A stretch of 64,000 nt of DNA, from contig CAUQTI010000007.1 of assembly GCA_963521065.1 (NCBI GenBank), forward strand, positions 87,526-151,525. The letters are read 5' to 3'. Of the stretch, positions 24,421 through 31,465 are shown piece by piece; within the stretch, counting starts at the first letter, position 1, and each line of letters begins with the position of its first letter. A program made the position numbers and the translations under genes. The notes below the pieces were generated by a model that was given only the letters and a program-made list of their open reading frames with translations, was not told where the DNA came from and searched no databases. Origin of the DNA: IOR16 sp963521065. GTDB taxonomy: Bacteria; Bacillota; Clostridia; Peptostreptococcales; Anaerovoracaceae.

Positions 24421-24559
24421 TTATGCAAGGGGATTATTTTTCTTATCGACAATAAATTACTACTTTACTTGTGTAAACGGGATTCTGCTTTTATATTTCA
24501 TAGTAAGAAGAATAGAAAAATTACATTTTATTGATGATAAATACAGGGAGGAAAATAAG

Positions 24560-26464
24560 ATGAAAGTAACATTGAAAGACGGAAGTATTCGTGAAGTGAA
24601 AGATGGCTCAACCATCAAAGAAGTCGCAAAATCGATTTCTCAAGGACTTGCAAAAGAAGTCGTCTGTGGTAAGGTGAATGGTGAAATACAAGGAGTGGAT
24701 TATGCCTTGGAGTCCGACTGTGAGCTAGAATTGTTAAAGTTTGAAGAAGAAGAGGCAAAGCATACCTTTTGGCATACGAGCTCACATATCTTAGCCAATG
24801 CAATTACGCGTTTGTTTCCTGAGGCAAAGTTTGGAATTGGACCTTCCATTGACAATGGATTCTATTATGACATTGACTTGGAGCATCGCTTTACAGAAGA
24901 AGATTTAGCAAAACTAGAAAAAGAAATGAAAAAAATCGCGGATGCGAATCAGCCCTTGACTCGCTTTGAGCTTTCCCGAAAAGAAGCAATTGAGTATATG
25001 GAAAAGCGGAAAGAACCTTATAAAGTTGAGCTGATTCATGATTTGCCAGAGGATGCAATCATCTCTTTCTATGAACAGGGTGATTTTACTGACCTATGTG
25101 CCGGGCCGCATTTGTCTTCCACAGGACTTGTGAAGGCAGTCAAGCTGACAAGCGTAGCAGGTGCGTATTGGCGCGGAAGTGAAAAAAATAAAATGCTGCA
25201 GAGAATTTACGGGATTACCTTTCCGAAGCAAAAAATGCTTGATGAATACCTTGAGCGTATGGAAGAGGCGAAGAAAAGAGATCACCGTAAAATAGGAAAA
25301 GAAATGGATTTGTTTGCGCTTTATGATGAGGGTCCTGGATTCCCGTTCTTCCTTCCAAAGGGTATGATTATCAGAAATGAATTAGAAGCTTTCTGGAGAA
25401 AATCACATATGGAACGCGGCTATCAAGAAATTAAAACACCTTTAATTTTGAGTGAGGCGCTATGGCATACTTCCGGTCACTGGGATCATTATCAGAATAA
25501 TATGTATTTCACAAAAATTGACGAAGGTGACTTTGCAATCAAGCCGATGAACTGCCCTGGCTCTATGCTTGTTTACAGAAGAAAAATGTATAGCTACAGA
25601 GATTTTCCGATTCGTATGGGCGAACTGGGACAGGTACACAGACACGAGCTTTCTGGTGCACTTCACGGATTGATGCGGGTTCGTACCTTCACGCAGGATG
25701 ATGCACATATCTTTATGCTCCCAGAGCAAATTAAGGATGAAATTGTCGGCGTCATTGATTTTATTGATACAGTATACAGCATGTTTGGATTTAAGTATCA
25801 TGTAGAACTTTCGACGAAGCCGGAAGATTCTATGGGAACTGCGGAAGAGTGGGAAACGGCAACAGCGGCATTACGAGAGGCAATGGAAGAAAAGGGGATG
25901 GAATATGTTGTAAATGAAGGCGACGGCGCATTTTATGGCCCTAAGCTGGACTTCCACCTCGAGGATTGTATTGGAAGAACCTGGCAATGCGGTACGATTC
26001 AGCTTGATTTCCAAATGCCGCAGCGTTTTGATCTAACGTATGTTGGTGCAGATGGTGAAAAACACCGCCCGGTTATGATACACCGTGTAATTTTTGGAAG
26101 TATTGAACGGTTCATTGGAATTTTAACAGAGCATTTTGCAGGGAAGTTCCCACTATGGCTCGCTCCAACACAGGTTAAAATATTGACGGTAACAGAGAAA
26201 TTTGCAGATTATGCGTTAGAGCTGCAAAAGAAATTTAGAGAAGCTGGCTTGAGAACAGAGGCCGATATCCGAAATGAGAAAATTGGATATAAAATTCGTG
26301 AAGCACGAAATGCGAGAGATTCCTATATTGTAGTAATCGGAGAAAAGGAAGTAGAGACTGGAATGTTGCCGGTGCGTTCAAATAAAGAGGGTGAATTAGA
26401 GCCAATGGCAATTGACGCATTTATCTCTAAGCTCCAAAAAGAGATTGAAACAAAGGCAGTTTAA
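24560..26464 (+). CDS. thrS: Threonyl-tRNA synthetase
   Basis: ThrRS charges tRNA-Thr and edits Ser-tRNA-Thr. The 634 residues contain an N-terminal TGS domain (1-60), an editing domain with HTSSHILANA, a class II catalytic core (GPGFPFFLPKG, KPMNCPGSM with the zinc Cys, RMGELGQVHRHELSG, FYGPKLDF, HRVIFGSIERF) and a C-terminal anticodon-binding domain (APTQVKILTV to the end). ATG 24560 has GGGAGGAAAATA upstream; the open frame continues upstream into the T-box leader but that part is RNA. It is monocistronic with its own terminator. Confidence 0.98.
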   Translation: MKVTLKDGSIREVKDGSTIKEVAKSISQGLAKEVVCGKVNGEIQGVDYALESDCELELLKFEEEEAKHTFWHTSSHILANAITRLFPEAKFGIGPSIDNGFYYDIDLEHRFTEEDLAKLEKEMKKIADANQPLTRFELSRKEAIEYMEKRKEPYKVELIHDLPEDAIISFYEQGDFTDLCAGPHLSSTGLVKAVKLTSVAGAYWRGSEKNKMLQRIYGITFPKQKMLDEYLERMEEAKKRDHRKIGKEMDLFALYDEGPGFPFFLPKGMIIRNELEAFWRKSHMERGYQEIKTPLILSEALWHTSGHWDHYQNNMYFTKIDEGDFAIKPMNCPGSMLVYRRKMYSYRDFPIRMGELGQVHRHELSGALHGLMRVRTFTQDDAHIFMLPEQIKDEIVGVIDFIDTVYSMFGFKYHVELSTKPEDSMGTAEEWETATAALREAMEEKGMEYVVNEGDGAFYGPKLDFHLEDCIGRTWQCGTIQLDFQMPQRFDLTYVGADGEKHRPVMIHRVIFGSIERFIGILTEHFAGKFPLWLAPTQVKILTVTEKFADYALELQKKFREAGLRTEADIRNEKIGYKIREARNARDSYIVVIGEKEVETGMLPVRSNKEGELEPMAIDAFISKLQKEIETKAV

Positions 26465-26500
26465 AGAAAAAAATTTCTGATTAAAATTTTTCTGTCATTA

Positions 26501-26553
26501 AAAAAGGCTGTTGCCTAAGCGACGAGAATATCGCTTAGGCAGCAGCCTTTTTT
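26501..26553 (+). terminator. Terminator of thrS
   Basis: A long stem pairs AAAAAGGCTG-TTGCCTAAGCGA with TCGCTTAGGCA-GCAGCCTTTTTT around a short loop. It is very stable and ends in a T-run. Confidence 0.92.
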
Positions 26554-26626
26554 GAGAAGTAGCATTATGGGCTGCATGAAAATACAGCAAAACGGTCAGG
26601 ATACAAAGGAGAAAATTTTCTGCACC

Positions 26627-26678
26627 AAAATGCACAAAAATGGAAGGGCTGGAATACTAATATTTTGTGCGCATTTTT
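26627..26678 (-). terminator. Hairpin downstream of the reverse-strand hypothetical gene
   Basis: AAAATGCACAAAAA (26627-26640) pairs with TTTTGTGCGCATTTTT (26663-26678) except for a 2-nt bulge. Its A/T-rich ends allow termination in either direction. The bases between 26554 and 26626 hold nothing I recognise. Confidence 0.55.
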
Positions 26679-26685
26679 AAGAATG

Positions 26686-27003
26686 TTATTTCAATTTTTC
26701 AAGTGCTGCGTTCATCTTGTCGTCTCGGTCAGCTGCTTCTGAACGGTAAGCAGAAATGAATTCTTCTACGATTGCGGCACCGTCTGCAAGCATTTCAATT
26801 TGAAAGGTACGCATCAACATTCTGGGTTGGTAATCCAGTAGCTTCTTCCCTTTCATCGTTCTCAAATGAAAGGTCATATCTTGGTAAGTGCAGTTATCAA
26901 CTTGTGCGGGGAAAAGGCTTTGATATTTTTTTTTATTAGATTGAGTCAGCTCATAGAGAGTTTTTAGAATGTCAAAACGAATATGAACATCAGATTTTGT
27001 CAT
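26686..27003 (-). CDS. Hypothetical small protein, possibly winged-helix
   Basis: I do not recognise this 105-residue protein. It is basic in the first half (IRFDILKTLYELTQSNKKKY), predicted helix-rich, with a possible winged-helix pattern up to KKLLDYQPRMLMRTFQIEM, and a charged C-terminal helix. There is no signal or membrane segment. On the reverse strand GAGGTG stands 6 nt before ATG 27003, which I prefer to the in-frame GTG at 27012. It diverges from the DUF2007-like gene. Confidence 0.6.
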   Translation of the reverse strand: MTKSDVHIRFDILKTLYELTQSNKKKYQSLFPAQVDNCTYQDMTFHLRTMKGKKLLDYQPRMLMRTFQIEMLADGAAIVEEFISAYRSEAADRDDKMNAALEKLK

Positions 27004-27109
27004 GAATCGCACCTCATTTCATAGTAGATTGCTTTTACTTAATAGTACCATTTTTGTATTGAGATTCAAAGAATTAGTGATACAATAAAAATAGGAAAGT
27101 GAGGTAATT

Positions 27110-27400
27110 ATGTTTAGAAAGAAAGAAAAAAAGGAATGGCGTGACGGAGTGTATTTAACGACAGCAAGAGATTCTATGGAGGCCGACATTTTAGAATCTA
27201 AGCTGCGGGGTGAAGGGATTCCGTCAGAAAAAAAATATAAGGGAGCCTCCAATGCTTTAGAAATTATTATGGGAAATAGTATTTCTTTTCCCATTGATTT
27301 GTATGTTCCAAAGGAATGTTTGGAAGATGCAAAGAATATTATTATTCCGGTTGTTTTAACGGAAGATGAATTTGAAAAGCAATCGAAGGAAGAAAAATGA
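27110..27400 (+). CDS. DUF2007-like putative signal-transducing protein
   Basis: The 96-residue protein has the DUF2007 pattern: a strand, then the helix SMEADILESKLRGEGIPSEKKY, a small loop with ALEIIMGNS, and the final PIDLYVPKECLEDAKNII. These small proteins have a ferredoxin-like fold and no proven function. A GTGAGGTAATT site lies just before the ATG. It is a single gene with no obvious partner. Confidence 0.75.
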   Translation: MFRKKEKKEWRDGVYLTTARDSMEADILESKLRGEGIPSEKKYKGASNALEIIMGNSISFPIDLYVPKECLEDAKNIIIPVVLTEDEFEKQSKEEK

Positions 27401-27466
27401 AAAAATAGTCAGAATAATTTATATTTTATAAGTGTTGTAATAAAATATTTAAATTAAAAAAATGTA

Positions 27467-27495
27467 TTGACAATGTTTCACTGGAATGGTAGTAT
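27467..27495 (+). promoter_or_regulatory. Promoter of the micropeptide operon
   Basis: A perfect TTGACA at 27467-27472, a 17-nt spacer and TAGTAT at 27490-27495 (a shifted TATAAA is also present). Nearly 200 nt of leader separate it from the first peptide. Confidence 0.75.
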
Positions 27496-27560
27496 AAAGT
27501 TAAAGAGAAGACACATTATTATTAAACAGGTAAAGATGATAATTATTGATATCTTGAAAA

Positions 27561-27592
27561 ATTGCTGTGGCGAATGCTATAGTTTTTTTTCT
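27561..27592 (+). terminator. Attenuator-like hairpin in the micropeptide leader
   Basis: CTGTGGC (27565-27571) pairs with GCTATAG (27576-27582) around a GAAT tetraloop, followed by eight T residues. It lies between the promoter and the first peptide gene, so it would yield a transcript of about 90 nt unless bypassed. Confidence 0.6.
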
Positions 27593-27683
27593 TTTTGAAA
27601 CATAATATTGAATTTTCAGAAAATAAAGAAGCGCTTACGTTTCTTTATAAATAAATGTCAGAAAGGAATGGAGGTAGATAAAT

Positions 27684-27767
27684 ATGTCATGGTTTTTAGA
27701 TCAGGCTATTTATGTTGCCCCGATGGCAATTAAGAGGGGCAATCCCGAAGGGGAAGGATTTAACTAG
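27684..27767 (+). CDS. 27-aa micropeptide, unrecognised
   Basis: A short ORF whose start is supported by a perfect GGAGGT site 8 nt upstream of the ATG. The peptide begins MSWFLDQAIYVAPMAIK and ends in a Gly/Pro/Glu-rich tail with NPEGEG. No cysteine is present, so it is not a thiolactone autoinducer precursor. The coding region itself can fold (GCCCC/GGGGC at about 27716-27740), so a structured RNA role is an alternative. It comes first in an apparent two-peptide operon. Confidence 0.5.
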   Translation: MSWFLDQAIYVAPMAIKRGNPEGEGFN

Positions 27768-27852
27768 CGACGCGATTTTGCGTGTAGAACGAAAGATAAA
27801 TCTTAAAAACGGGAAAAAATAAAAAAATAGGGAAATATGGAGGTAATTAAAA

Positions 27853-27999
27853 ATGAATAATATTATGAAAAAGGTAATCGGATTTTACGGAGATGTTTGC
27901 GAAGAAAAAAGAGAAGCTTTATTGAATCAGTGGGAAAAACCAGCTGAATCCTATACAGTAGGTGCGATCTTAGAGTCTTTAAACAAATCCAAGAAATAA
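27853..27999 (+). CDS. 48-aa micropeptide, unrecognised
   Basis: A 48-residue peptide with a TGGAGGT site 9 nt upstream of the ATG. It is mixed in charge (starts MNNIMKKVIGFYGD), contains one Cys, has a helical middle (CEEKREALLNQWEK) and a basic end (NKSKK). No signal sequence or membrane helix is clear. It follows the 27-aa peptide and is closed by a very strong terminator. No modification, export or receptor gene of a known peptide system stands beside it; the nearest genes are a convergent ABC exporter pair. Confidence 0.55.
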   Translation: MNNIMKKVIGFYGDVCEEKREALLNQWEKPAESYTVGAILESLNKSKK

Positions 28000-28036
28000 G
28001 ATAAAATATAACACAGATAAAAGCATATTTAAAATA

Positions 28037-28095
28037 AGACAAAGAAAAAGAGCGTTTGGTTTCCTTTACCAAACGCTCTTTTTCTTTGTCTTTTC
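28037..28095 (+). terminator. Bidirectional terminator with a 25-bp perfect stem
   Basis: Bases 28037-28061 pair perfectly with 28069-28093 around a 7-nt loop (TTCCTTT). T-rich bases follow on both strands. It separates the micropeptide operon from the convergent ABC permease gene. Confidence 0.92.
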
Positions 28096-28099
28096 TATG

Positions 28100-28744
28100 T
28101 TAAAAATCTTTTTTCTTTAGAATTTTTATTGAAATTACCATTGAAATTGTTAAAATAATGACAATTAAAATGGAGAGCATAAACAGGATCGTTGGAAACG
28201 AAAGCTGTGCGAAAAATGATAATTGATGATTCAGCGTGCTTCCCAAGGTAGGGAATAATGCGATGCTTAAACTTGGAATCAGAAAGATAACAATCAACAC
28301 AATTCGGCTTTTTTCAATCCCAAATTTAAAAATGAACGGGAAGAGGATTGAAAAGGCAAGGGAGGAAGCACACAATATAGAGTAGCAGGTCAACAAAAAT
28401 ACTTCTGGCGGCAATGGCTGTGAATCTGGTAGCAGGAAACTGGCACCATAAAAAAGGATATTTATTATAATTGCAGAGAGTACTAAGGCAAAGCCTACGA
28501 CATATTTGCTAAGAGCTAACTGCGTGCGTGTGACAGGAAGTGTGAGAGCATAATTATCCCATTTTGAATATTTATCGAAGGAAAAGGTGTTGATTGGTAA
28601 AATTAAACACAAAATGCCAAGGAAGGGTGCAAGAAAGCTGCCAGAGATAAACATCCCAATGATTCCATATAAAATGGTGACTCCTAAGATAAATTTCCCT
28701 TGTTTTTTGATGTTATAATAGTCTTTTAAAATAAGCGCTTTCAT
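28100..28744 (-). CDS. ABC-2 type transporter permease
   Basis: The 214-residue membrane protein has about six predicted helices. The N-terminus MKALILKDYYNIKKQGKFILG and the later ALTLPVTRTQLALSKYVVGF are typical of ABC-2 permeases found with YtrA regulators, which export lipids, peptides or drugs. It starts on the last base of the ATPase gene, so both subunits are coupled. The substrate is unknown. Confidence 0.87.
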   Translation of the reverse strand: MKALILKDYYNIKKQGKFILGVTILYGIIGMFISGSFLAPFLGILCLILPINTFSFDKYSKWDNYALTLPVTRTQLALSKYVVGFALVLSAIIINILFYGASFLLPDSQPLPPEVFLLTCYSILCASSLAFSILFPFIFKFGIEKSRIVLIVIFLIPSLSIALFPTLGSTLNHQLSFFAQLSFPTILFMLSILIVIILTISMVISIKILKKKDF

Positions 28745-29616
28745 TATTTTTTAACCTCCTGTCTAAGTATCTGAAACAACATAATTGTTTCAAGGTTTAC
28801 CGAATCTAAAATGAACTCAGGATATTTCATTTTGATATAAGCGCGGTCGCTGACCAGCGCTTCACACCCAAACGAATTTTTTCGAAAGCTGATGTAGTCC
28901 TCAGCGGCTATTTTTTGAAATTCTTCATTTGTGCATTTCAGTAAGGCGTAATTTTCTAAAATTGTATCCTTGGAATCCTGCAAGGCAATTTTTCCCTCAT
29001 GAATAAAGCAAATATAATCAGCGATTTTTTCCAGGTCGCTTGTAATGTGAGATGAAAATAGAATCGCATGGGTTTCATCTTGAATGAAATCTAAAAATAA
29101 ATCAAGGATTTCATTTCGTACAATCGGATCTAAGCCGTTAGTGGGTTCGTCTAAAATTAAAAGCGTCGGATGATGGGAAAGTGCTGTTGCGATGGATAGC
29201 TTCATGCGCATTCCTTTCGAAAATTCTTTAATGCTCTGCTTTTGAGGCAGCTTGAATTTTTGAAGAAAATTTAAGAAAAGTTTTTGATCCCAGTTTTGGT
29301 AAAGTGGACGCATAATCTTTGAAATTTGGAGTGGTGTGATTGAGTCATAAAAAAAACCTTCATCCAAAACAACGCCTAACTGTTGCTTTATTTCAGATTC
29401 ATTTTTTTGAGCATCTAGACCTAATATTTCGATCGTTCCGTTTTCTTTTTTTATTTGATTTAAGATGAGTTTAATTGTGGTTGTTTTTCCGGCTCCATTT
29501 TCACCAATAAAGCCGACAATTGACCCTCTGGGAATTGTCAAATTGATTTGGTCCAGATGAAAATTAGCATATTGTTTTGTTAAGCCTTTTATTTCAAGGG
29601 CATTTGCTGTTTGCAT
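28744..29616 (-). CDS. ABC transporter ATP-binding protein
   Basis: A full ABC ATPase of 290 residues: Walker A GENGAGKTT, the Q-loop region, a signature KEFSKGMRMKLSIA, Walker B TLLILDEPTNGLDP and H-loop SSH. The last 80 residues form the extra C-terminal domain common in export-type ABC-2 systems. The ATG has AGGAGGAAAACTCAT upstream. It stands between a YtrA-type regulator (17 nt upstream) and its permease. Confidence 0.93.
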   Translation of the reverse strand: MQTANALEIKGLTKQYANFHLDQINLTIPRGSIVGFIGENGAGKTTTIKLILNQIKKENGTIEILGLDAQKNESEIKQQLGVVLDEGFFYDSITPLQISKIMRPLYQNWDQKLFLNFLQKFKLPQKQSIKEFSKGMRMKLSIATALSHHPTLLILDEPTNGLDPIVRNEILDLFLDFIQDETHAILFSSHITSDLEKIADYICFIHEGKIALQDSKDTILENYALLKCTNEEFQKIAAEDYISFRKNSFGCEALVSDRAYIKMKYPEFILDSVNLETIMLFQILRQEVKK

Positions 29617-29632
29617 ATGAGTTTTCCTCCTG

Positions 29633-30010
29633 TTATTTTTTTTCCTTATAAAGCGTATGAAGTAATGTTGTCAACTCGTCGAGGGTCATTCCGCTCTCCT
29701 TTGCCGCTTGTATGGATTTTAAGAGAAATTCCTTACTTATATGGCGTTGTTCATTGCGGATAGTCTCGATTTTTTCAGAAGAAATGAAGCTTCCTTTTCC
29801 GGTAATGGTTTCAATCAATCCGGCTCGCTCTAATTCTTCATAGGCACGTTTTGTAGTGATAACACTGATTCGAAGCTCTTTTGCCAGAAAGCGCATAGAA
29901 GGAAGGGAATCACCATCTTTTAAAGTGCCGTTTAAAATAAGCTTTTTTATTTGGGAGATGATTTGTTCATATAAGGGTTTTTCACTGGTATTACTTAAAA
30001 TAATATTCAT
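29633..30010 (-). CDS. GntR-family regulator, YtrA type
   Basis: The 125 residues contain a winged helix (YEQIISQIKKLILNGTLKDGD, SLPSMRFLAKELRISVITTKRAYEELERAGLIETITGKGSFI) and only a short C-terminal helix, the mark of the YtrA subfamily. Such proteins repress their own ABC operon and respond to cell-envelope stress or drugs. ATG 30010 with GAGGT 8 nt upstream is the start, not the upstream codon at 30025. A nested palindrome lies just upstream (30022-30071). Confidence 0.92.
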   Translation of the reverse strand: MNIILSNTSEKPLYEQIISQIKKLILNGTLKDGDSLPSMRFLAKELRISVITTKRAYEELERAGLIETITGKGSFISSEKIETIRNEQRHISKEFLLKSIQAAKESGMTLDELTTLLHTLYKEKK

Positions 30011-30021
30011 AGACGCGTACC

Positions 30022-30071
30022 TCAATGCGTTAAAGTGTGTATATACAATATATACAATTTAACGCATTGAA
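30022..30071 (-). promoter_or_regulatory. Nested palindromic operator candidate for the YtrA-type regulator
   Basis: A perfect inner palindrome, TGTATATA-CAA-TATATACA (30038-30056), sits inside an outer inverted repeat, TCAATGCGTTAAA/TTTAACGCATTGA (30022-30034 with 30058-30070). It overlaps the probable promoter of the reverse-strand operon, so it is a good autoregulation site. Confidence 0.65.
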
Positions 30072-30099
30072 AAAGAAATGTCAATAGGAGAATCAAAAA

Positions 30100-31311
30100 T
30101 TAAATTTGCTGTGCAGCAAGATAGGCAGAAGAAAATGCAAATTGGAGGTTATATCCTCCGGTATCACCGTCTACATCTAAGGCTTCGCCTGCGAAATGCA
30201 GCCCGGGAAACTGCTTACTTTCCATTGTTTTTATAGAAATGTCAAGAAGCGATACCCCTCCGGCGGTGACCATTGCTTTGTCAAAGGAATCCAATTTACT
30301 AATACGATGTATATCTTTTGTTAATATCCCGGAAAGGCGCTTGAGGTCTGTACCGGAAAGTTGAGAAAATTTTTGATTCGGAGATAAAGACAGCCTATCA
30401 CAAATAAGCTCTAAAAATCTTTTTGGGAGAGGAAGAAGCTCTTGCAATACAGAAAGCAGCTGCTTCTGATTCGCCGGCTGATTTTTTTGTAAAAGAGCGA
30501 GTAATTTTTCTCCGGAAAACGGAAGATACTGAATTTGTAAAAGCAAACCGGTGGAGGCGAATCGGGAGCTATCCAAAACAACCGGTCCGGATAGATTTTT
30601 ATGTGTAAATAAAAGAGCTCCGGTTTTCTCTGAGATTTTTTTACCGTCTGTTTGAAGAATTTGCAATTTTACGTGTTCAAAAGCGGTACCGGATAGCTCA
30701 CTGTAAGGATAGTTTTCTATGAAAATAGGGGTTAATGCAGGGCGGAGCGGTTCGATTGTAATTCCGAGACTGGACAAAACCGGAAAAAGGTTGCCGTCAG
30801 AGCCTGTTGTCGGATAAGAACAGCCGCCGGATGCCACAATTACCTTTTTAGAATAATAGACTTCTTTGTCGCAGGTAACACAATACGTTCCGTCTTCTTT
30901 CCGAGCGAGTGAAATTACTTGCGTAGAAAGCCGAAAAGAAAGTCCGTTTTTTTTGCAGAGAGAAGAAAGGCAATTCAGCACATCTTGTGCTTTCATTGAC
31001 TTCGGAAATATTTTCCCATCTTCTCTCGTTACCGTATCAATCCCATTTTTCTCAAAAAAGGAGAGCAGTGCTTCATTGTTAAAGGAATATAAAATAGGGC
31101 GAATGCTTTTTCCGTTTGTGCCGTAGTGATCTAAAAAATCTTTGATAGAGCCGCTGTGCGTGAGGTTACATTGGCCGCTGCCGGACATCAAAAGTTTTTT
31201 CCCCATAGAGGAAGAGCGTTCAATCAATAAGCCGTTTGTTGTATGCGGGAGGGATGCCCCTGCAAATAGGCCGGAAGCACCTCCTCCAATAATAATTAAG
31301 TCATAAGTCAT
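30100..31311 (-). CDS. BaiN/HI0933-family flavoprotein
   Basis: An FAD-dependent oxidoreductase of 403 residues. The Rossmann start LIIIGGGASGLFAG, GKKLLMSGSGQCNLTHS, VIVASGGCSYPTTGSDG and the C-terminal FAGEALDVDGDTGGYNLQFAFSSA identify the family. Members are variously annotated as aminoacetone oxidase or BaiN-like; the physiological substrate is uncertain. ATG 31311 has GGAG 7 nt upstream; the ATG at 31323 lies within that site. It stands alone on the reverse strand between the two YtrA-ABC operons. Confidence 0.93.
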   Translation of the reverse strand: MTYDLIIIGGGASGLFAGASLPHTTNGLLIERSSSMGKKLLMSGSGQCNLTHSGSIKDFLDHYGTNGKSIRPILYSFNNEALLSFFEKNGIDTVTREDGKIFPKSMKAQDVLNCLSSLCKKNGLSFRLSTQVISLARKEDGTYCVTCDKEVYYSKKVIVASGGCSYPTTGSDGNLFPVLSSLGITIEPLRPALTPIFIENYPYSELSGTAFEHVKLQILQTDGKKISEKTGALLFTHKNLSGPVVLDSSRFASTGLLLQIQYLPFSGEKLLALLQKNQPANQKQLLSVLQELLPLPKRFLELICDRLSLSPNQKFSQLSGTDLKRLSGILTKDIHRISKLDSFDKAMVTAGGVSLLDISIKTMESKQFPGLHFAGEALDVDGDTGGYNLQFAFSSAYLAAQQI

Positions 31312-31404
31312 AGGAATCTCCATTCTGTTTTTTATGTGAAAATTTTATCTGAAAACGATACTATCTTATAAAAATATGCTCTAAAGCATTCTCCTTTATC
31401 ATAG

Positions 31405-31444
31405 CAAAAGAGAAAGGACTTCACAATAAAATGCAAAGCCCTTT
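31405..31444 (-). terminator. Terminator of the second YtrA-ABC operon
   Basis: On the reverse strand AAAGGGCTT pairs with AAGTCCTTT (one G-T) and is followed by a T-rich run (CTCTTTT). Confidence 0.6.
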
Positions 31445-31465
31445 TGTATAGAAATACCCATTTTG

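Noticed and set aside
24266..24559. Upstream in-frame extension of thrS (about 98 extra residues)
   Set aside because: It runs through the T-box and its terminator. The ATG at 24560 has a good ribosome site and gives the usual TGS-domain start.
27684..27999. Agr-type autoinducer or lantibiotic precursor
   Set aside because: No Cys/Ser lactone site followed by a charged tail in the 27-aa peptide, no AgrB, LanM or radical SAM gene nearby.
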